A DNA stretch of 64,000 nucleotides, from NCBI GenBank assembly GCA_026874595.1, contig CM049310.1, forward strand, positions 54,067,058 through 54,131,057. The letters are read 5' to 3'. The translations under genes were made by a program, and so were the position numbers. The notes under the pieces are model-generated. The model saw nothing but the letters and a program-made list of their open reading frames with translations, made no database searches and was not told the DNA's origin. Position 1 is the stretch's first letter, and each line of letters starts with the position of its first letter. Below, one piece after another: positions 32,221-44,031 of this stretch. The DNA comes from Sipunculus nudus. Lineage: Eukaryota > Annelida > Sipuncula > Golfingiida > Sipunculidae.

Positions 32221-33964
32221 CAGACAGCGTAAAAGAGGGGTGAGATCCTCATGTGGTGGATCAGCGACGTATTTTTGTCTCAACCTCCCAAGGGGGAGAA
32301 TCCCTGTCGTTAAGTGCATTTATTCGAGGAAACCACAAAGCGTTAAAAATATGGAGTTTTCGGGTATTTATAATTGCTTATAACTTCCGCATTAACCTCT
32401 TGGCTCTGTGGGCAACAGTTTAATGCCTGAACGAGGTACAAATCAAAGCAACAGGTAAAACACGACAGATTATATATATACAACGAGTAAACGAGAATAC
32501 CCTGTAAGGGAGACCGGATATCTCCACCTAAAAGACCCCGAATGTCACCCAACACTACCCGACTTCAGGCGTGTAACGAGGGATGTGTTTATTGTAACAA
32601 AATGTCCCCAAACAATCCCTCTTTTGATCTATTTTCTGTAAAGCAATATATCAAAGCTGCTTGATCGGCTTTCAGGATATTTTTTATAAACATTACGGTA
32701 TCTTGATTTATAACTTGCTTCTTTAGCATAAACATTTACGGTATTGGTACAAAATTGTTAGTGACAGTGGCGACAACTGTCGCTGCATTGTTCCAAATAT
32801 TTTGTAACCGAAAAGATTGTTCTCTTTGATAGTTGTGTACCCGCTGAGAGCCGTAAGCGTATTCTTGGTAATTAAACCCCCTTTAAACGTCTTGAAATGA
32901 CTTGTTCCCAGCCTCATATATGAGACCATGAGGAAAGCAGGTCTGTTCCTGTCCTTCCATGCTTGCTGGGAATAATTAATGAATTATCCTGTTCATGGCA
33001 GCTTAGATAACATACTGAATATAATTTCATTAGCTATTTTGGTATAACTTTCCATCTTTTTATTTGAAAATAAGCTATTCTTCTGTTTCTGCTTTGAGGA
33101 AATTTAAATCTTCATCTATCGTTATAGGTATATATTAAGAGACACAAAATGTACTAAAAATGTACAATAATTTTAGATACACGTCTATTAACTTGAAAGT
33201 ATATTAGTATATTTGTATATGATTTGTAAGGAATAACTCATAAACGTAAATATAAATTTGAATATACACAAAAGAGAGCTCTAATTAGAATGGATTGAGA
33301 AAAAATATTTTCAAATGTACCATGCGTTTTCTTTTACAAACATAAAATTGGTTTGAACAATATTTATTGTAAAATAGCAAGAGGATTTGAAAACAAAGCA
33401 AAGCCCTTTATTAATTCTTCTCCACATATACAAGTAAAAAAAATCACATGATAAACATAAAGTTGTGTTTAAAAATGACTTGTATGGTTGTTTATTTCCA
33501 TTTTTTGGGCTTTTTATACTTTCATCGATACTTAGCTCTATATTGAATGTACCAGTCGAAAATAGGTAAAATGTTATTTATATTTTTATTTCTCTTGAAT
33601 GCGTATACTGCTTGTAGTGATAGTGTGTGCGTGCTTACTTGTGTTAATGGAAAATTTAAGATAAAAATGTTTCAAATTATTACTACAGTATCTGTCATTC
33701 TTTTGTATGAGAAATATATTTTTATGAAGTTATGTGCAGAGTCATCATCTAGAAATATTTAGATTTATAGTGTAGTGCAATAAGATTGAAATGATTGGAA
33801 AGTAAAAAGCTGGATTTCATAATTAAATTTCATATACAGGCTAGAATCTCACTTGGAGAATGTACCAAAACATGAAAAGAGCACAATTGTGAGAAAAACT
33901 TGTAATAGTGTTGTCTTATTTCATATTGTAATCTTATCAAATGACACGGGGGAGGGGGGAGGGG

Positions 33965-33966
<2 letters not shown>

Positions 33967-34013
<47 letters not shown>
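33967..34013. repeat. (GA)n array
   Basis: About 23 GA units following a G-rich GGGGGAGGGGGG stretch. Confidence 0.95.
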
Positions 34014-34016
<3 letters not shown>

Positions 34017-34628
34017 ATTTAGGTTTCGACCATCATTAAACTGGTTACGTGAAAATCAGGACTTATAAGGAAGACCCTGTATATAAGACACCGGTGTCAC
34101 AGCTCGGTGGGTGGGGATCAGGGGTTTCATATGATCGCCCCCCGGGGTGGTCTTGGCAGTTATGGTCCCCTGCTATATACCCTACCCCCGTCATAAACCC
34201 GGCATGGATATAACGTAACGAGCCAGGGATCCATGTCAAGGCGCGGCTATGTATACTCATTTAGTGGTAAACTAAACAGCCACAAGCAAGCGGAGCTGCA
34301 CTGTCCTTTTTATAGCGGATTATCCCGGTTAATTCCCATCCTCGGCCCGCCAGGTTCTGCACCAGCTGGACCTGGCAACTCAATAAATTCCTGTGCACAC
34401 CTCCCCTTCCGCCCCATCAAGCCTCATTATTCTTGACACCGGGTGCCCCCCATCCAAATGTTTAAAATAATCCCCTTCCTGGAGTAATTAATGTTCCTGA
34501 ACTAATGTACCCCATGGCAGGTGCCCGTCCCCGCCCAGCCCACCAGACCGCTGTACCCGGCTTTACCTCATACCTGACAGCCACGGATTCAGCCCGCAGC
34601 AGAGCGCAACAAGTACACCATTAAGACC

Positions 34629-34737
34629 AGATAAGCTGGTCAAAATAGCATTACCATTACCGCAGAGCTGACCATTCAAATGACCATTGGGCACTCTCTG
34701 GCTAATTTCCTTATCACAGTTTGTGGTCCCTGATAAG
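34629..34737. promoter_or_regulatory. Three GATA sites in a GC-rich intergenic patch
   Basis: AGATAAG (34629-34635), CTTATCA (34710-34716) and TGATAAG (34731-34737) lie in a roughly 750-bp non-repetitive, GC-richer block (34060-34830). The last two are opposed and close together, an arrangement that two-finger GATA proteins can bridge. Confidence 0.35.
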
Positions 34738-35876
34738 AGGGTCATGTATATGGTACCTAAATCACAAGCCTGTATGTTTGTAAACCTGACGTTATGCCTG
34801 CATGGATGCATGGATGGCTGTTTCATATAGATCTTTCAGAAACATTGCTCCGGAGAGAATTACAAATTTATCTTTTTTTTTTGGTTGAAATTCTTTCGAA
34901 ATTGCATACACAAATTATTATCCAAAGAATATTTTAAAATATATCTAAACCCATTTTTTCTCCAGCAACCATATTTATCTACAGAAACAAAAATACAAAA
35001 CGAATAAAGGTACCAAATATATATTACATTCTCAAAGATACACATACATTTAGGAAAACGTGCACTGTACAATTAAAAAAAAATTAAATCGAGATTTAAT
35101 ATGATGCGCGATCAGGTTTTCACCCTTGTAACCATTTAAATTGATTTCGATTTATTTTTTCAAAATTAAATAAAATAAATAAAAAAAAGCTCTTGAAATC
35201 CTGAGGAAGGAATCATACATACTATAGGCCTACTTTCTTCATTTTCAGGACAGAGCTTGCACCCCCGCCCCCTAAAAAGATATATTCTATCGATCGATTA
35301 CAGCCATATGGAACCGTGTCTTACATTATACGCATATAACATAATTGGTTCATCATACCAACTTGTATCTATATAGCATTACCTGTATATAAAACGAATC
35401 GGATCGAAAAAGTGGTGTCGGGATTCGAGTTGATCACGTTGACTCCAGCAAGTTGTGTATAAAATGAAAAAAAAAAAAAACACACGATATTTTGCTCACA
35501 ACATATTATAATATATGTATATAGATCGCACGCAGGTCGCGTACACTTATATTAATGTTAATGCTTCACCGCTGACACCTGAACGTATTAATATGACTGG
35601 TCGAGTTTATATATATTATTAAAATAATTACATATATATTGTACTATTAAAAATACCATGCGTGTTTTCAGCAGCACGTCCCCTTTTTATACTGACCGTG
35701 CATAGGCTATGCTGTTATATGATGAAAGTGTAGTGGCATCTGTGTATGAATCGTCCTTTACTCAACACAAGCAATTTCAACAGTTTTATAGATATTGTTA
35801 AAAAATATATATATATAAAAATAAAATAATCATCAAAATTTTCTTAGTGTCGATGATGATGATGATTATAATTATT

Positions 35877-35891
35877 TTATTATTATTATTA

Positions 35892-35954
<63 letters not shown>
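35877..35954. repeat. (TTA)n array
   Basis: About 25 TTA units with one early interruption, next to a short GAT array at 35852-35864. Confidence 0.95.
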
Positions 35955-35956
<2 letters not shown>

Positions 35957-36529
35957 ATTTATTAATTTTTTATATAATTTTGCGTGATATTACAAGTTGA
36001 TAATGAAAGCATTATTTTTGCTGTGTTGGTAAAAATACACTAAAACATATACATGAGATTTATTTACAAAGACACATTTATGTATTTATTATGACTCACT
36101 TTCGCATTCATATTTTACAGGTGTTCACATGACATTTTATTCTAATTACACGTCATGTCATTGTATTTATTTATTCTTCCTGTTGTTCTTTTCATTGTTT
36201 GCAAAAGTTTGATCAGCTTCAATTTCATATAAATAAATCTGTCTTTTCATAACGTGGTATACAATTTTAACCATAATGTGCAATATCAATATATAATATA
36301 CATATTATATAAAATATATAATGAATAATAAAATATACATTTTTTCTAATGTTTTGATAAATATCAGATCATCTTGCAATGGCATTAACCTTTGCCTACA
36401 GAGAATCAAAATATAAGAAGCATGAAACTGGCAAACAAGGCGCATACATTTTCGTGTAGGAAACGGCCAAGCATCATTATTTAATTGTGCACTAAAGGAG
36501 CTTCCGCTGATTTTAATCAGTGAAATATT

Positions 36530-36920
36530 ATAAACCTTGAGAGTGTGAAATATTCCTATGTCAAGTCCACAGCCCGGGGGTGTTGTCAATGTTTCGCCTG
36601 TCAGTTTGGTTACAGTCGTCTCAGTGTGTCGCGGCGTGTGCAGGAGCGTGATAAGATCGCTCATCCGAGCTAATGAAACAGCTGGACAGTCTGTGCTGCC
36701 AGCCGTGCCCGCTGCTGGACAAGTATGATATAGGGGTGACAGTAGACCGCAGGCAGCACACCCCAGCATTTCCGGCAGCCCTGGGCTGCCCCTTGAAGCA
36801 CTGATAAGCAGGACGTTAAGCACGCGCAGGCTATTTCCTGGTATTCTACCAGTAATAAATATCTTCGCTACAAGCCATTTAAGTTCGCCACTTGGTTGAC
36901 TCTCTGGGCAGATGCTCCCG
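36530..36920. promoter_or_regulatory. GC-rich intergenic patch with TGATAAG sites
   Basis: TGATAAG occurs at 36649-36655 and 36802-36808 within unique GC-rich DNA. A 222-codon open frame on the minus strand (36305-36973) crosses this patch, but its sequence changes to AT-driven residues outside it and has no recognised domain. I read the patch as regulatory rather than coding. Confidence 0.3.
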
Positions 36921-37592
36921 CCGGCTCCGAGCTTATATTTCATACAAATATATAAATGCATAAACACGACCATTGATTGCAGTCCCCGACTTAATTTGTT
37001 GATCTAGGTCCGTACCTGAGGCAAGTAGTTACTCAAACAGACATGCACATGTTCAAACTGACAATATTATAGAGTGCAAACAACATAGAACATATACATC
37101 ATTTATGGCAAGGAATATGTGAATGACTTCCAATCTATTGATCCGTTTTGTTCAAATAAAAATGTTAATAATAAACTTGATTTTTTTTTAACTTTTGCAT
37201 TTTCAATAGGAAACATATCGCAGTAATATTATAGAAATTTCATTCAACAGTATTTAATTTTGTCCAGTTATACAGTTATTGCTGTGTTATCAGGTTCGAC
37301 AATTGTTGTTGATACTTGTTGATCACTTTATCCGATCTTTCCATAATCCGAACATGTACTTTGTCATTCATCATTTTTCTTTACAATACGAATATATGTG
37401 TGTGGTGTATTTACACACATGCATGGATATACGTAATATGTATGTAAGTATATATGTTTAAAGTATGTTTGTATGTACAGATGTATGTATGTGCCTATTT
37501 ATGTACATATGCATATATGTATGTTCGTATTAATGGATGTATCGAGGCGTAACCTGGGTAAAGGCGTTTGGCCTGGAATCTGGTGTTCCTTG

Positions 37593-37650
37593 ATTGGTTC
37601 ACTCACACATTGTGACGTCATTTTGTGACTTCTGGTTAATGTGTATATAA
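37593..37650 (+). promoter_or_regulatory. Core-promoter-like CCAAT/CRE/TATA arrangement
   Basis: An inverted CCAAT box (ATTGG, 37593-37597), a full palindromic CRE (TGACGTCA, 37613-37620) and TATATAA (37644-37650) follow one another at promoter-like distances. A start near 37675 would be expected. No coding exon is obvious just downstream; gene B exon 1 lies 4.7 kb further on, so this might be its promoter or that of a non-coding transcript. Confidence 0.35.
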
Positions 37651-37699
37651 ATCCTGGTTTCAAGATGGCTTAAACCTGGCATATTATTCTCAAAACATC

Positions 37700-38825
37700 A
37701 AAAAAGAAAAAAAACAGGAGAAATGCATGTATGCTTGAATATATGTGTATACGTGTGCGTATGCGCTTGAGACAAAAAAAAATATCACAGGCAGAAAAGG
37801 AAGGAAAGCCTAGTGAGACAAATTTATCAAATTATTCAGATAGTCAGAGGTTGTCTCAGGTTTTGTGAAAGCTCGCCGAGCACAGTGGCGCCGCTCTGTC
37901 CGCAGGAACAAGAAATACATGTGTATATTTTGTCCGCGAGGGGGCCTCAGCTGTCAGCTCCGCTCGTCAGCCGTGCACTCGTTCGTGGTATCCTTTGGCT
38001 ATGATATCAATAAATTCCTGATATACGAGGGGATGGTGAATGGGTAGAGCTGTACTTCAGTCAGTGATAAAGCTTACACTAATGAGTCTAATTAACAAAT
38101 ATATAGGCATGATGGTCATGTGAGAAAAAAAACACTCGATAATTAAAATAGTGTCTCCTCGTGCCTATGAAAACCAAGTTTAATACTTTGCTTTATGTTT
38201 TTATTTGAAAAGAATAAGGTACATTTTTCTGACCGGCGTTATTGTGTACATATTAATATCATTATAAGGCTATTATTTATTTATAACTATTCATAATGCT
38301 GAATTATTTATCACTACTGTTCCGCTACTTCTATGCAACTACTAATGTCATACTGAAATTTGTCCTGTAATGTATATACATGTACTCAAAATTTCAATGT
38401 GTGGCTAAAAAATCTTATAATCTTCTCATAATTACTATTATCGTTTCATTCATTGATGCAGTTAGTAAATACAATCACCAGTAGAGGGCGACACTTACCG
38501 ATCACGCCCTGTTTGTACCTGTGTTTGCGGGATGGAGTGTTAACACGGGATGTTCGTTAATCACGCAGCTTAGACATGGCTTATCAGCTTCTTCGCCAAA
38601 TGTCTGTGTTAATGGCCAGGGTATAGAATAAAGAACAAACCTGTTACTGCATACGGCTGTTTACAATAGATCTTCAGGAAATCATGTCATGTTATTTTAC
38701 CCTTCTTCTTTAATTACTATTAAGTTTAAGACCTGTTGATTAACTATGATTTGTTCATAGCTGCACACATAAACCCTACACGTACATAAATTTACAATAA
38801 TTGTATAATTTATATACATTAATAT

Positions 38826-38894
<69 letters not shown>

Positions 38895-39187
38895 AAGTTT
38901 TGCTCACAAGACCATCAAAGTGTGGTTAAGATGAGTTGCAGACATGCGAGAATTTAAATATTTGGCAAAAACTTTCGGTGAGAAAACCTGTACAAAAAAA
39001 TCAGATAATACGATTCCTCTTGTAATCACATTCACATTTATTACAGTATGTATACATTATAATGTATATAAGCACCCATATTCATTACATTATGGCTTGT
39101 GTATATACATTATTAAATTCCTCACATATATTCGTGTACTAAACTGTATCTGTGATTCCATTACAGTGCAAGCTGGCTATATATATG

Positions 39188-39260
<73 letters not shown>

Positions 39261-39634
39261 AGCAAATAATTGAGCTGCATGGGAAACATCACTGCGCTCT
39301 TGGTGCAGTGCGGTTTTTACTGACATGATCATTATATAGTTTTTATTTGGTCGGACTGACGTTAAAACACAGTTTGTACTGACGCACGCGGGAGTTTGCC
39401 TGGTCAACTTAGCTATAGAAGGACGAAGGAAGGTTGTTATGTGCTCGCCGTGTTTGTATTCCAATTATGATGTTGCCATACTGCCAGGGGCTGTTGTACA
39501 GGAAAAGTTCTGCCCGGATATGTGATTTATAAAAGGATTGATATATAAATAGTATGATTTTTATATATTTTAAGCATATTAATAGCTTAGAAATGGTGCG
39601 TTTCACTATTACTTCTTTGTATTTTCTGTTGTGG

Positions 39635-39682
<48 letters not shown>

Positions 39683-41397
39683 ATAAATATATAAATGACT
39701 GTTGTAGGGGTGGGTGTATATATATTTATATCTTTCGGTTTGTCTGGAGGACTTTATTTTTAGGCTTAAATAACTAGCATCTGTCTGTCTTTCTGTCGGT
39801 TGTTTTCTCTGTCTCTACACGTCTCTGTCTGTCTGTCTCTCTGTCTTTCTTGAATTTAGGAAAACGCGTATCACACACATTAACATAAACAACAAACCAA
39901 GAATAACCAACATATCCTATTTGACTACAGTCTGAGGTAAATTTAGTACACCTCGACATCACCTTTTATCTGATTATACATCACTCTTATCTCATTTAGC
40001 CAGGGTACACATGCACCCGACCAGTGTGGCAGTATCAAACCCATACTGACCTTCGAAATTAAATACTCATTTACTTACATTGTATTATTTGCGAAAATTT
40101 ATATATATGGCTTGAATTAAAAATTATATTTTGTTTATAAAGGCAGTATATCTATAGGTATATAGGAAATGTGCATGAAATAAATCTGTTACGTTCAGAA
40201 GTGAAAATTTTCTTATTTCAAAAGTAAATAATCTTAACTTGGTTACACGATCTAATATTCGGCATGCGCTTTCTAAAAACGTCTTTGTTGTATGTCGCAA
40301 AATGTAAACGGAGAAGTCGTCGCGTAACTTGTATATAGAATATACTTGAATATAGCGATTGATGCATGCATGCAATGGGCATGCATTGCGTTTTTTTAGG
40401 GTTCTCAATATGAAATAGGTGTTCATTAACCGGTATATATCCGCCAGAGGACATTGCAAAATTGGCCATGAGGAGTCCAACAAGGTATATAAATATATAT
40501 TTAAAACAAATCTTAATGCAGTTGAATAATCTTGTCTTTCAGAGGATTGTATATTCCCCTTGTTAGCCAGATGTATGCAACCATCACGGCATCACTGTAT
40601 TAAATCGACTTGTTATTTTAAAAAGAAAATATAATATCCAGTATAGATATTTTATCAATATTCTCTCTGAATCTACACACATTATTCCTAATGGTAGCCC
40701 TGATACACAGCCATGCAGTTCATAATGTCAAGGTGAAGGCATGTTTCCACAAGTTGCTCTGTTTTGTTATGCATTATTTTAAAAAAAGTCGCGTTTGTAT
40801 ACAGTCCTTATATCAGGACGCGCTTAATTTATTTGCCAAATAATCGACTAATAAATCGGGTAATAAATCGATTAATAGAATGAAATGGGAGATATGCCGG
40901 AGTACTTTCATCCACAAAGGTTAGATTAAATTGTGAAAGAAATACCTATAAGCTTTAACTTGGAACAAAGGAAGTCCCATAAAAGCTCAGGCTTGAATTG
41001 TTAAAGAGGTAATTATAAAACGGAAGATATACTACAGATTATAAAGATGATTTATTGCCAGAGTGAAGTTTACTACACTCTACCGTGATCTATTTCTTAT
41101 AATGACGTACACGCATGCACTTTTTATCTCTATGGAGTGATAAGAGATAAGAGTAAGAACGATACCAAGGTGTCTATCATCAGACTTTAAATCTACGTTT
41201 TTGTGGACCAAACCTAGGAATTATACATTACATAATCACACCTATACACAATAAAATATATATACTAGTCTAGTAAATATGAAAACACACACACATATAT
41301 AGACAAGCTCACGTTGAGGACACAAGTTTTAGGGGTTTGTTTATAAACTTAGATAAATATAAGCAGAAAAAAATTTTCTCTCTCTGTTTTTGTTGAT

Positions 41398-41477
<80 letters not shown>

Positions 41478-41770
41478 GTATTTATTATGGGGAGGAAGTG
41501 TGCGAGCGCCAGTAAAATTCATTTGCTCACTAATTCTTCCTTGTATATCACGTATATTTCATGTTGTATTCAGGGCACATAACTCTTGTACGCGAGTACG
41601 TATGTGTATATGAGTAAACATTTTCTGCTTCAAGTTTCAATATTGATTTTTTTAGACATGCCCAAGTTGCACTGAGTTTAAGGTCCGTGTGATTTTGACA
41701 CTGTATTTGTTTCAACATGTGCCTTCCTTCACACATAGAGTCGACCCCAGGGCGGCCCGGGAACGAGCAT
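37700..41770. other. Intergenic stretch upstream of gene B
   Basis: Contains (TA)n(GA)n at 38827-38893, (TA)n at 39188-39256, 39640-39674 and 41399-41475, and a (CTGT)n-like tract near 39780-39850. A GC-richer patch at 38480-38640 holds CTTATCAG (38580-38587). No gene is supported. Confidence 0.55.
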
Positions 41771-41776
41771 TATAGG

Positions 41777-41968
41777 TCACACAGCTCGAGACTTTGCAGC
41801 AGGTCGGAGGGACTCCTTGGTGTTGGCGCTTCTTACAGCCTCTGCAGCACCAACAGAGGCTGAGAGAGACATCTTTAGGTAGTCAGAGACACCGCCTACA
41901 GCCTCAGCAGCCTTATCACGCTCAGCGCGGTAAGATATGGTCATATATCCCTTATCAAAGTAGCAATC
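41777..41968 (-). CDS. Possible terminal exon of an unknown minus-strand gene
   Basis: On the minus strand an acceptor-like CTCTATGCAG ends at 41969. It is followed in frame by DCYFDKGYMTISYRAERDK, an Ala/Glu-rich stretch (KAAEAVGGVSDYLKM) and a basic end (KESLRPAAKSRAV) before a TGA. Codon composition is balanced and GC-richer than the surroundings, which looks coding. No upstream partner exon was found and the family is not recognised. It could be a terminal exon, a processed pseudogene fragment or chance. It lies only about 400 nt upstream of gene B exon 1, on the opposite strand. Confidence 0.3.
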   Translation of the reverse strand, partial: DCYFDKGYMTISYRAERDKAAEAVGGVSDYLKMSLSASVGAAEAVRSANTKESLRPAAKSRAV

Positions 41969-42352
41969 CTGCATAGAGCACTGGATTGATAACTGGTGAA
42001 TAGACCCGCGCTGTTCAGCATAGCGCACTCAAGCACCGAACCGCTCGCTCTGTACTTAAGCATACTGAATAGTTCGCAGGCTATTTTAGTGCTTAAATTT
42101 GGTTTAAACTTCAGACATATAAGTATAAACATCATCTAGAGCGGCACAAAGCCTTTGTCTTAGTTATACATACATATTGTAAGCATGGCGGTTAGTCGCG
42201 TTGGTTCCTGTTTCCGTGTTTAACCGTAGCGCTGGGGGAGTGAGGTTGAAGTCCACCGGCCGGGTAGTATTTCATCCCGTGATGGGGAAACCCTCTGGGC
42301 TGCATGCTCGCGGGTCAGGAGGGAATCCCCAGTTAATTAGTAACCTATCAAT

Positions 42353-42494
42353 ATGAAGTCAGTTCGAAAGTTCAGCTCTCACGAAGCCTCGGTAAAACCT
42401 TGCACAGTTTTTGTCCACGGACCTGCGACTATTATGGACCAATATCCCAAGAGTGCTTTCAGCCCGACTTTCTCTCAGGGGCGTCTCGGGAAGG
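42353..42494 (+). CDS. Gene B candidate coding exon 1
   Basis: An ATG with A at -3, 12 nt after an in-frame TAA (42341-42343), opens 47 codons of balanced composition: [14 protein letters not shown], then a stretch containing FSPTFSQG. It reaches a donor GTAAGG at 42495 in phase 1. Joining to the acceptor at 45329 gives GAT (Asp48) and stays in frame with the gene B reading frame. That frame match has about a one-in-three chance of being accidental, so transcript support would decide it. Confidence 0.5.
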
Positions 42495-42782
42495 GTAAGG
42501 TGGCCAGGCGTAACATACCTTTAATTTTAATAATTATATTCACGAACAAACCTTATTTACAATACTGAACCTTGAAATTGTGAAGTACTGATGAACCTTT
42601 TTTTGTATACATTAAAGAAGACCTACAGGGTACTTTAGACTGTAACCTTTACTCATATTCTTTTTATAGAGTTCCTTGCGCTTTAGGCAAAAAATGGGCC
42701 TACAGTTTTGTGAGAATTCAGAAAATTGTTCATTCATTCCATTGTATATATACACTTGATAAGTAGACTACAATAAAAGGAT

Positions 42783-42829
<47 letters not shown>

Positions 42830-43981
42830 TTCACTTCGTGTTCTGGTGATGTCAGAAACGTGTGTCACAGCATTTTTTTCCTTCTGCGAGAGGATTCATT
42901 TCCTACATTGTAGAAACAACCCGGTTTTTTACCAAGTTTTTACATGCAATAGTTGCATGTCACAATAACCTGGTTGCCCACTTCACAGGGGGGTGTTTAA
43001 ACATGCAACTTGAAGCCTTATATGCGGCCACTTTCGAGTAGCTACCTATTTCTGATGTAGACAGTGCCGTGAAACTGTACCAACTTCAAGTATCTAAGAT
43101 ATGATCGCGGAGCGTGAGTGTTAAGTCCCACAGTCATAACCACCAGTCCCCCTGTACAGAACTACTCCGCGGCGCCACTTGTACACATTGACCAAGCATT
43201 TAGGCTATTTAGTTCCTCGGCACATAAGGAATGAAGCCACAAGCGTATTGTTTACATGCAGTCAATATACTGTTCCTGTTCAGCCAGCCATGCATCGGGG
43301 AGAGGCTGTTATCGCCCTAACCAGCTGTTTTGCCTCGGCGTGCTGCATGCGTTAATGTGTGTAGCACTTTCTGGGATGTTATAGTCAGTAAATACAGGGA
43401 GAGCGACCTCGCACACCGGGAAGTCTATCTTATCACCCCTGACACTGATTGCCTGGTTATGCTAATACATCCTGAGGTTAGCCTGCTGTGCACACACAAC
43501 CAGCCTCTGTTTTCGCTGGCTTTTGTTCAACGTATTGTTTTCAAACACAAAACAGTCACATGACCGCCCGGAGCGGCAAGATGCGGGTCCGATCATCCCC
43601 GGTTAGAGGCATAACCAACAATGTCTTCATTAAGCTTAATGAATATCTGCTGAAATTTTAGTGATACCTCACAGTGCAGGTCAGCTTATCCTGAATAGGT
43701 AGGATCAATCTTATGTTATCTCTAAAAACAAAAGAAAAGGGCCATTCATATATTAGCTGCATGCGCGTGTTGTTAAAAACACCCCTTCTGTAAAATGGCA
43801 ACAACAAAAAACCACTTGTCTGTAATATGTGTCATCATACGATGTTATAGACACACCCATACACCTACCCATGTATGTGTCTTTAAATATTTCAAATCAA
43901 TAATATATTTATTATTTTATGTAATATACCAACTATATATAGCTTAACCTTGCATGACAGCTTGTTATAGCATTCATTCAA

Positions 43982-44031
<50 letters not shown>

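Larger units (their letters stand above)
30136..37560. other. Intergenic stretch with GC-richer islands
   Basis: Unique GC-richer islands lie at about 30390-30760 (with TGATAAG at 30738-30744), 31440-31720, 34060-34830 and 36530-36920. They are separated by AT-rich DNA and simple repeats. None holds a convincing exon; they are the best places to look for enhancers of the GATA pair. Confidence 0.5.

Noticed and set aside
36305-36973. 222-codon open frame on the minus strand
   Set aside because: The middle lies in a GC-rich patch and the ends in AT-rich DNA, with abrupt change in residue composition. There is no recognised domain and no good exon borders. Treated as a chance frame over a candidate regulatory patch.
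42181-42300. GC-rich segment examined as a possible tRNA
   Set aside because: No matching A and B boxes and no cloverleaf; likely leader or promoter DNA of gene B.
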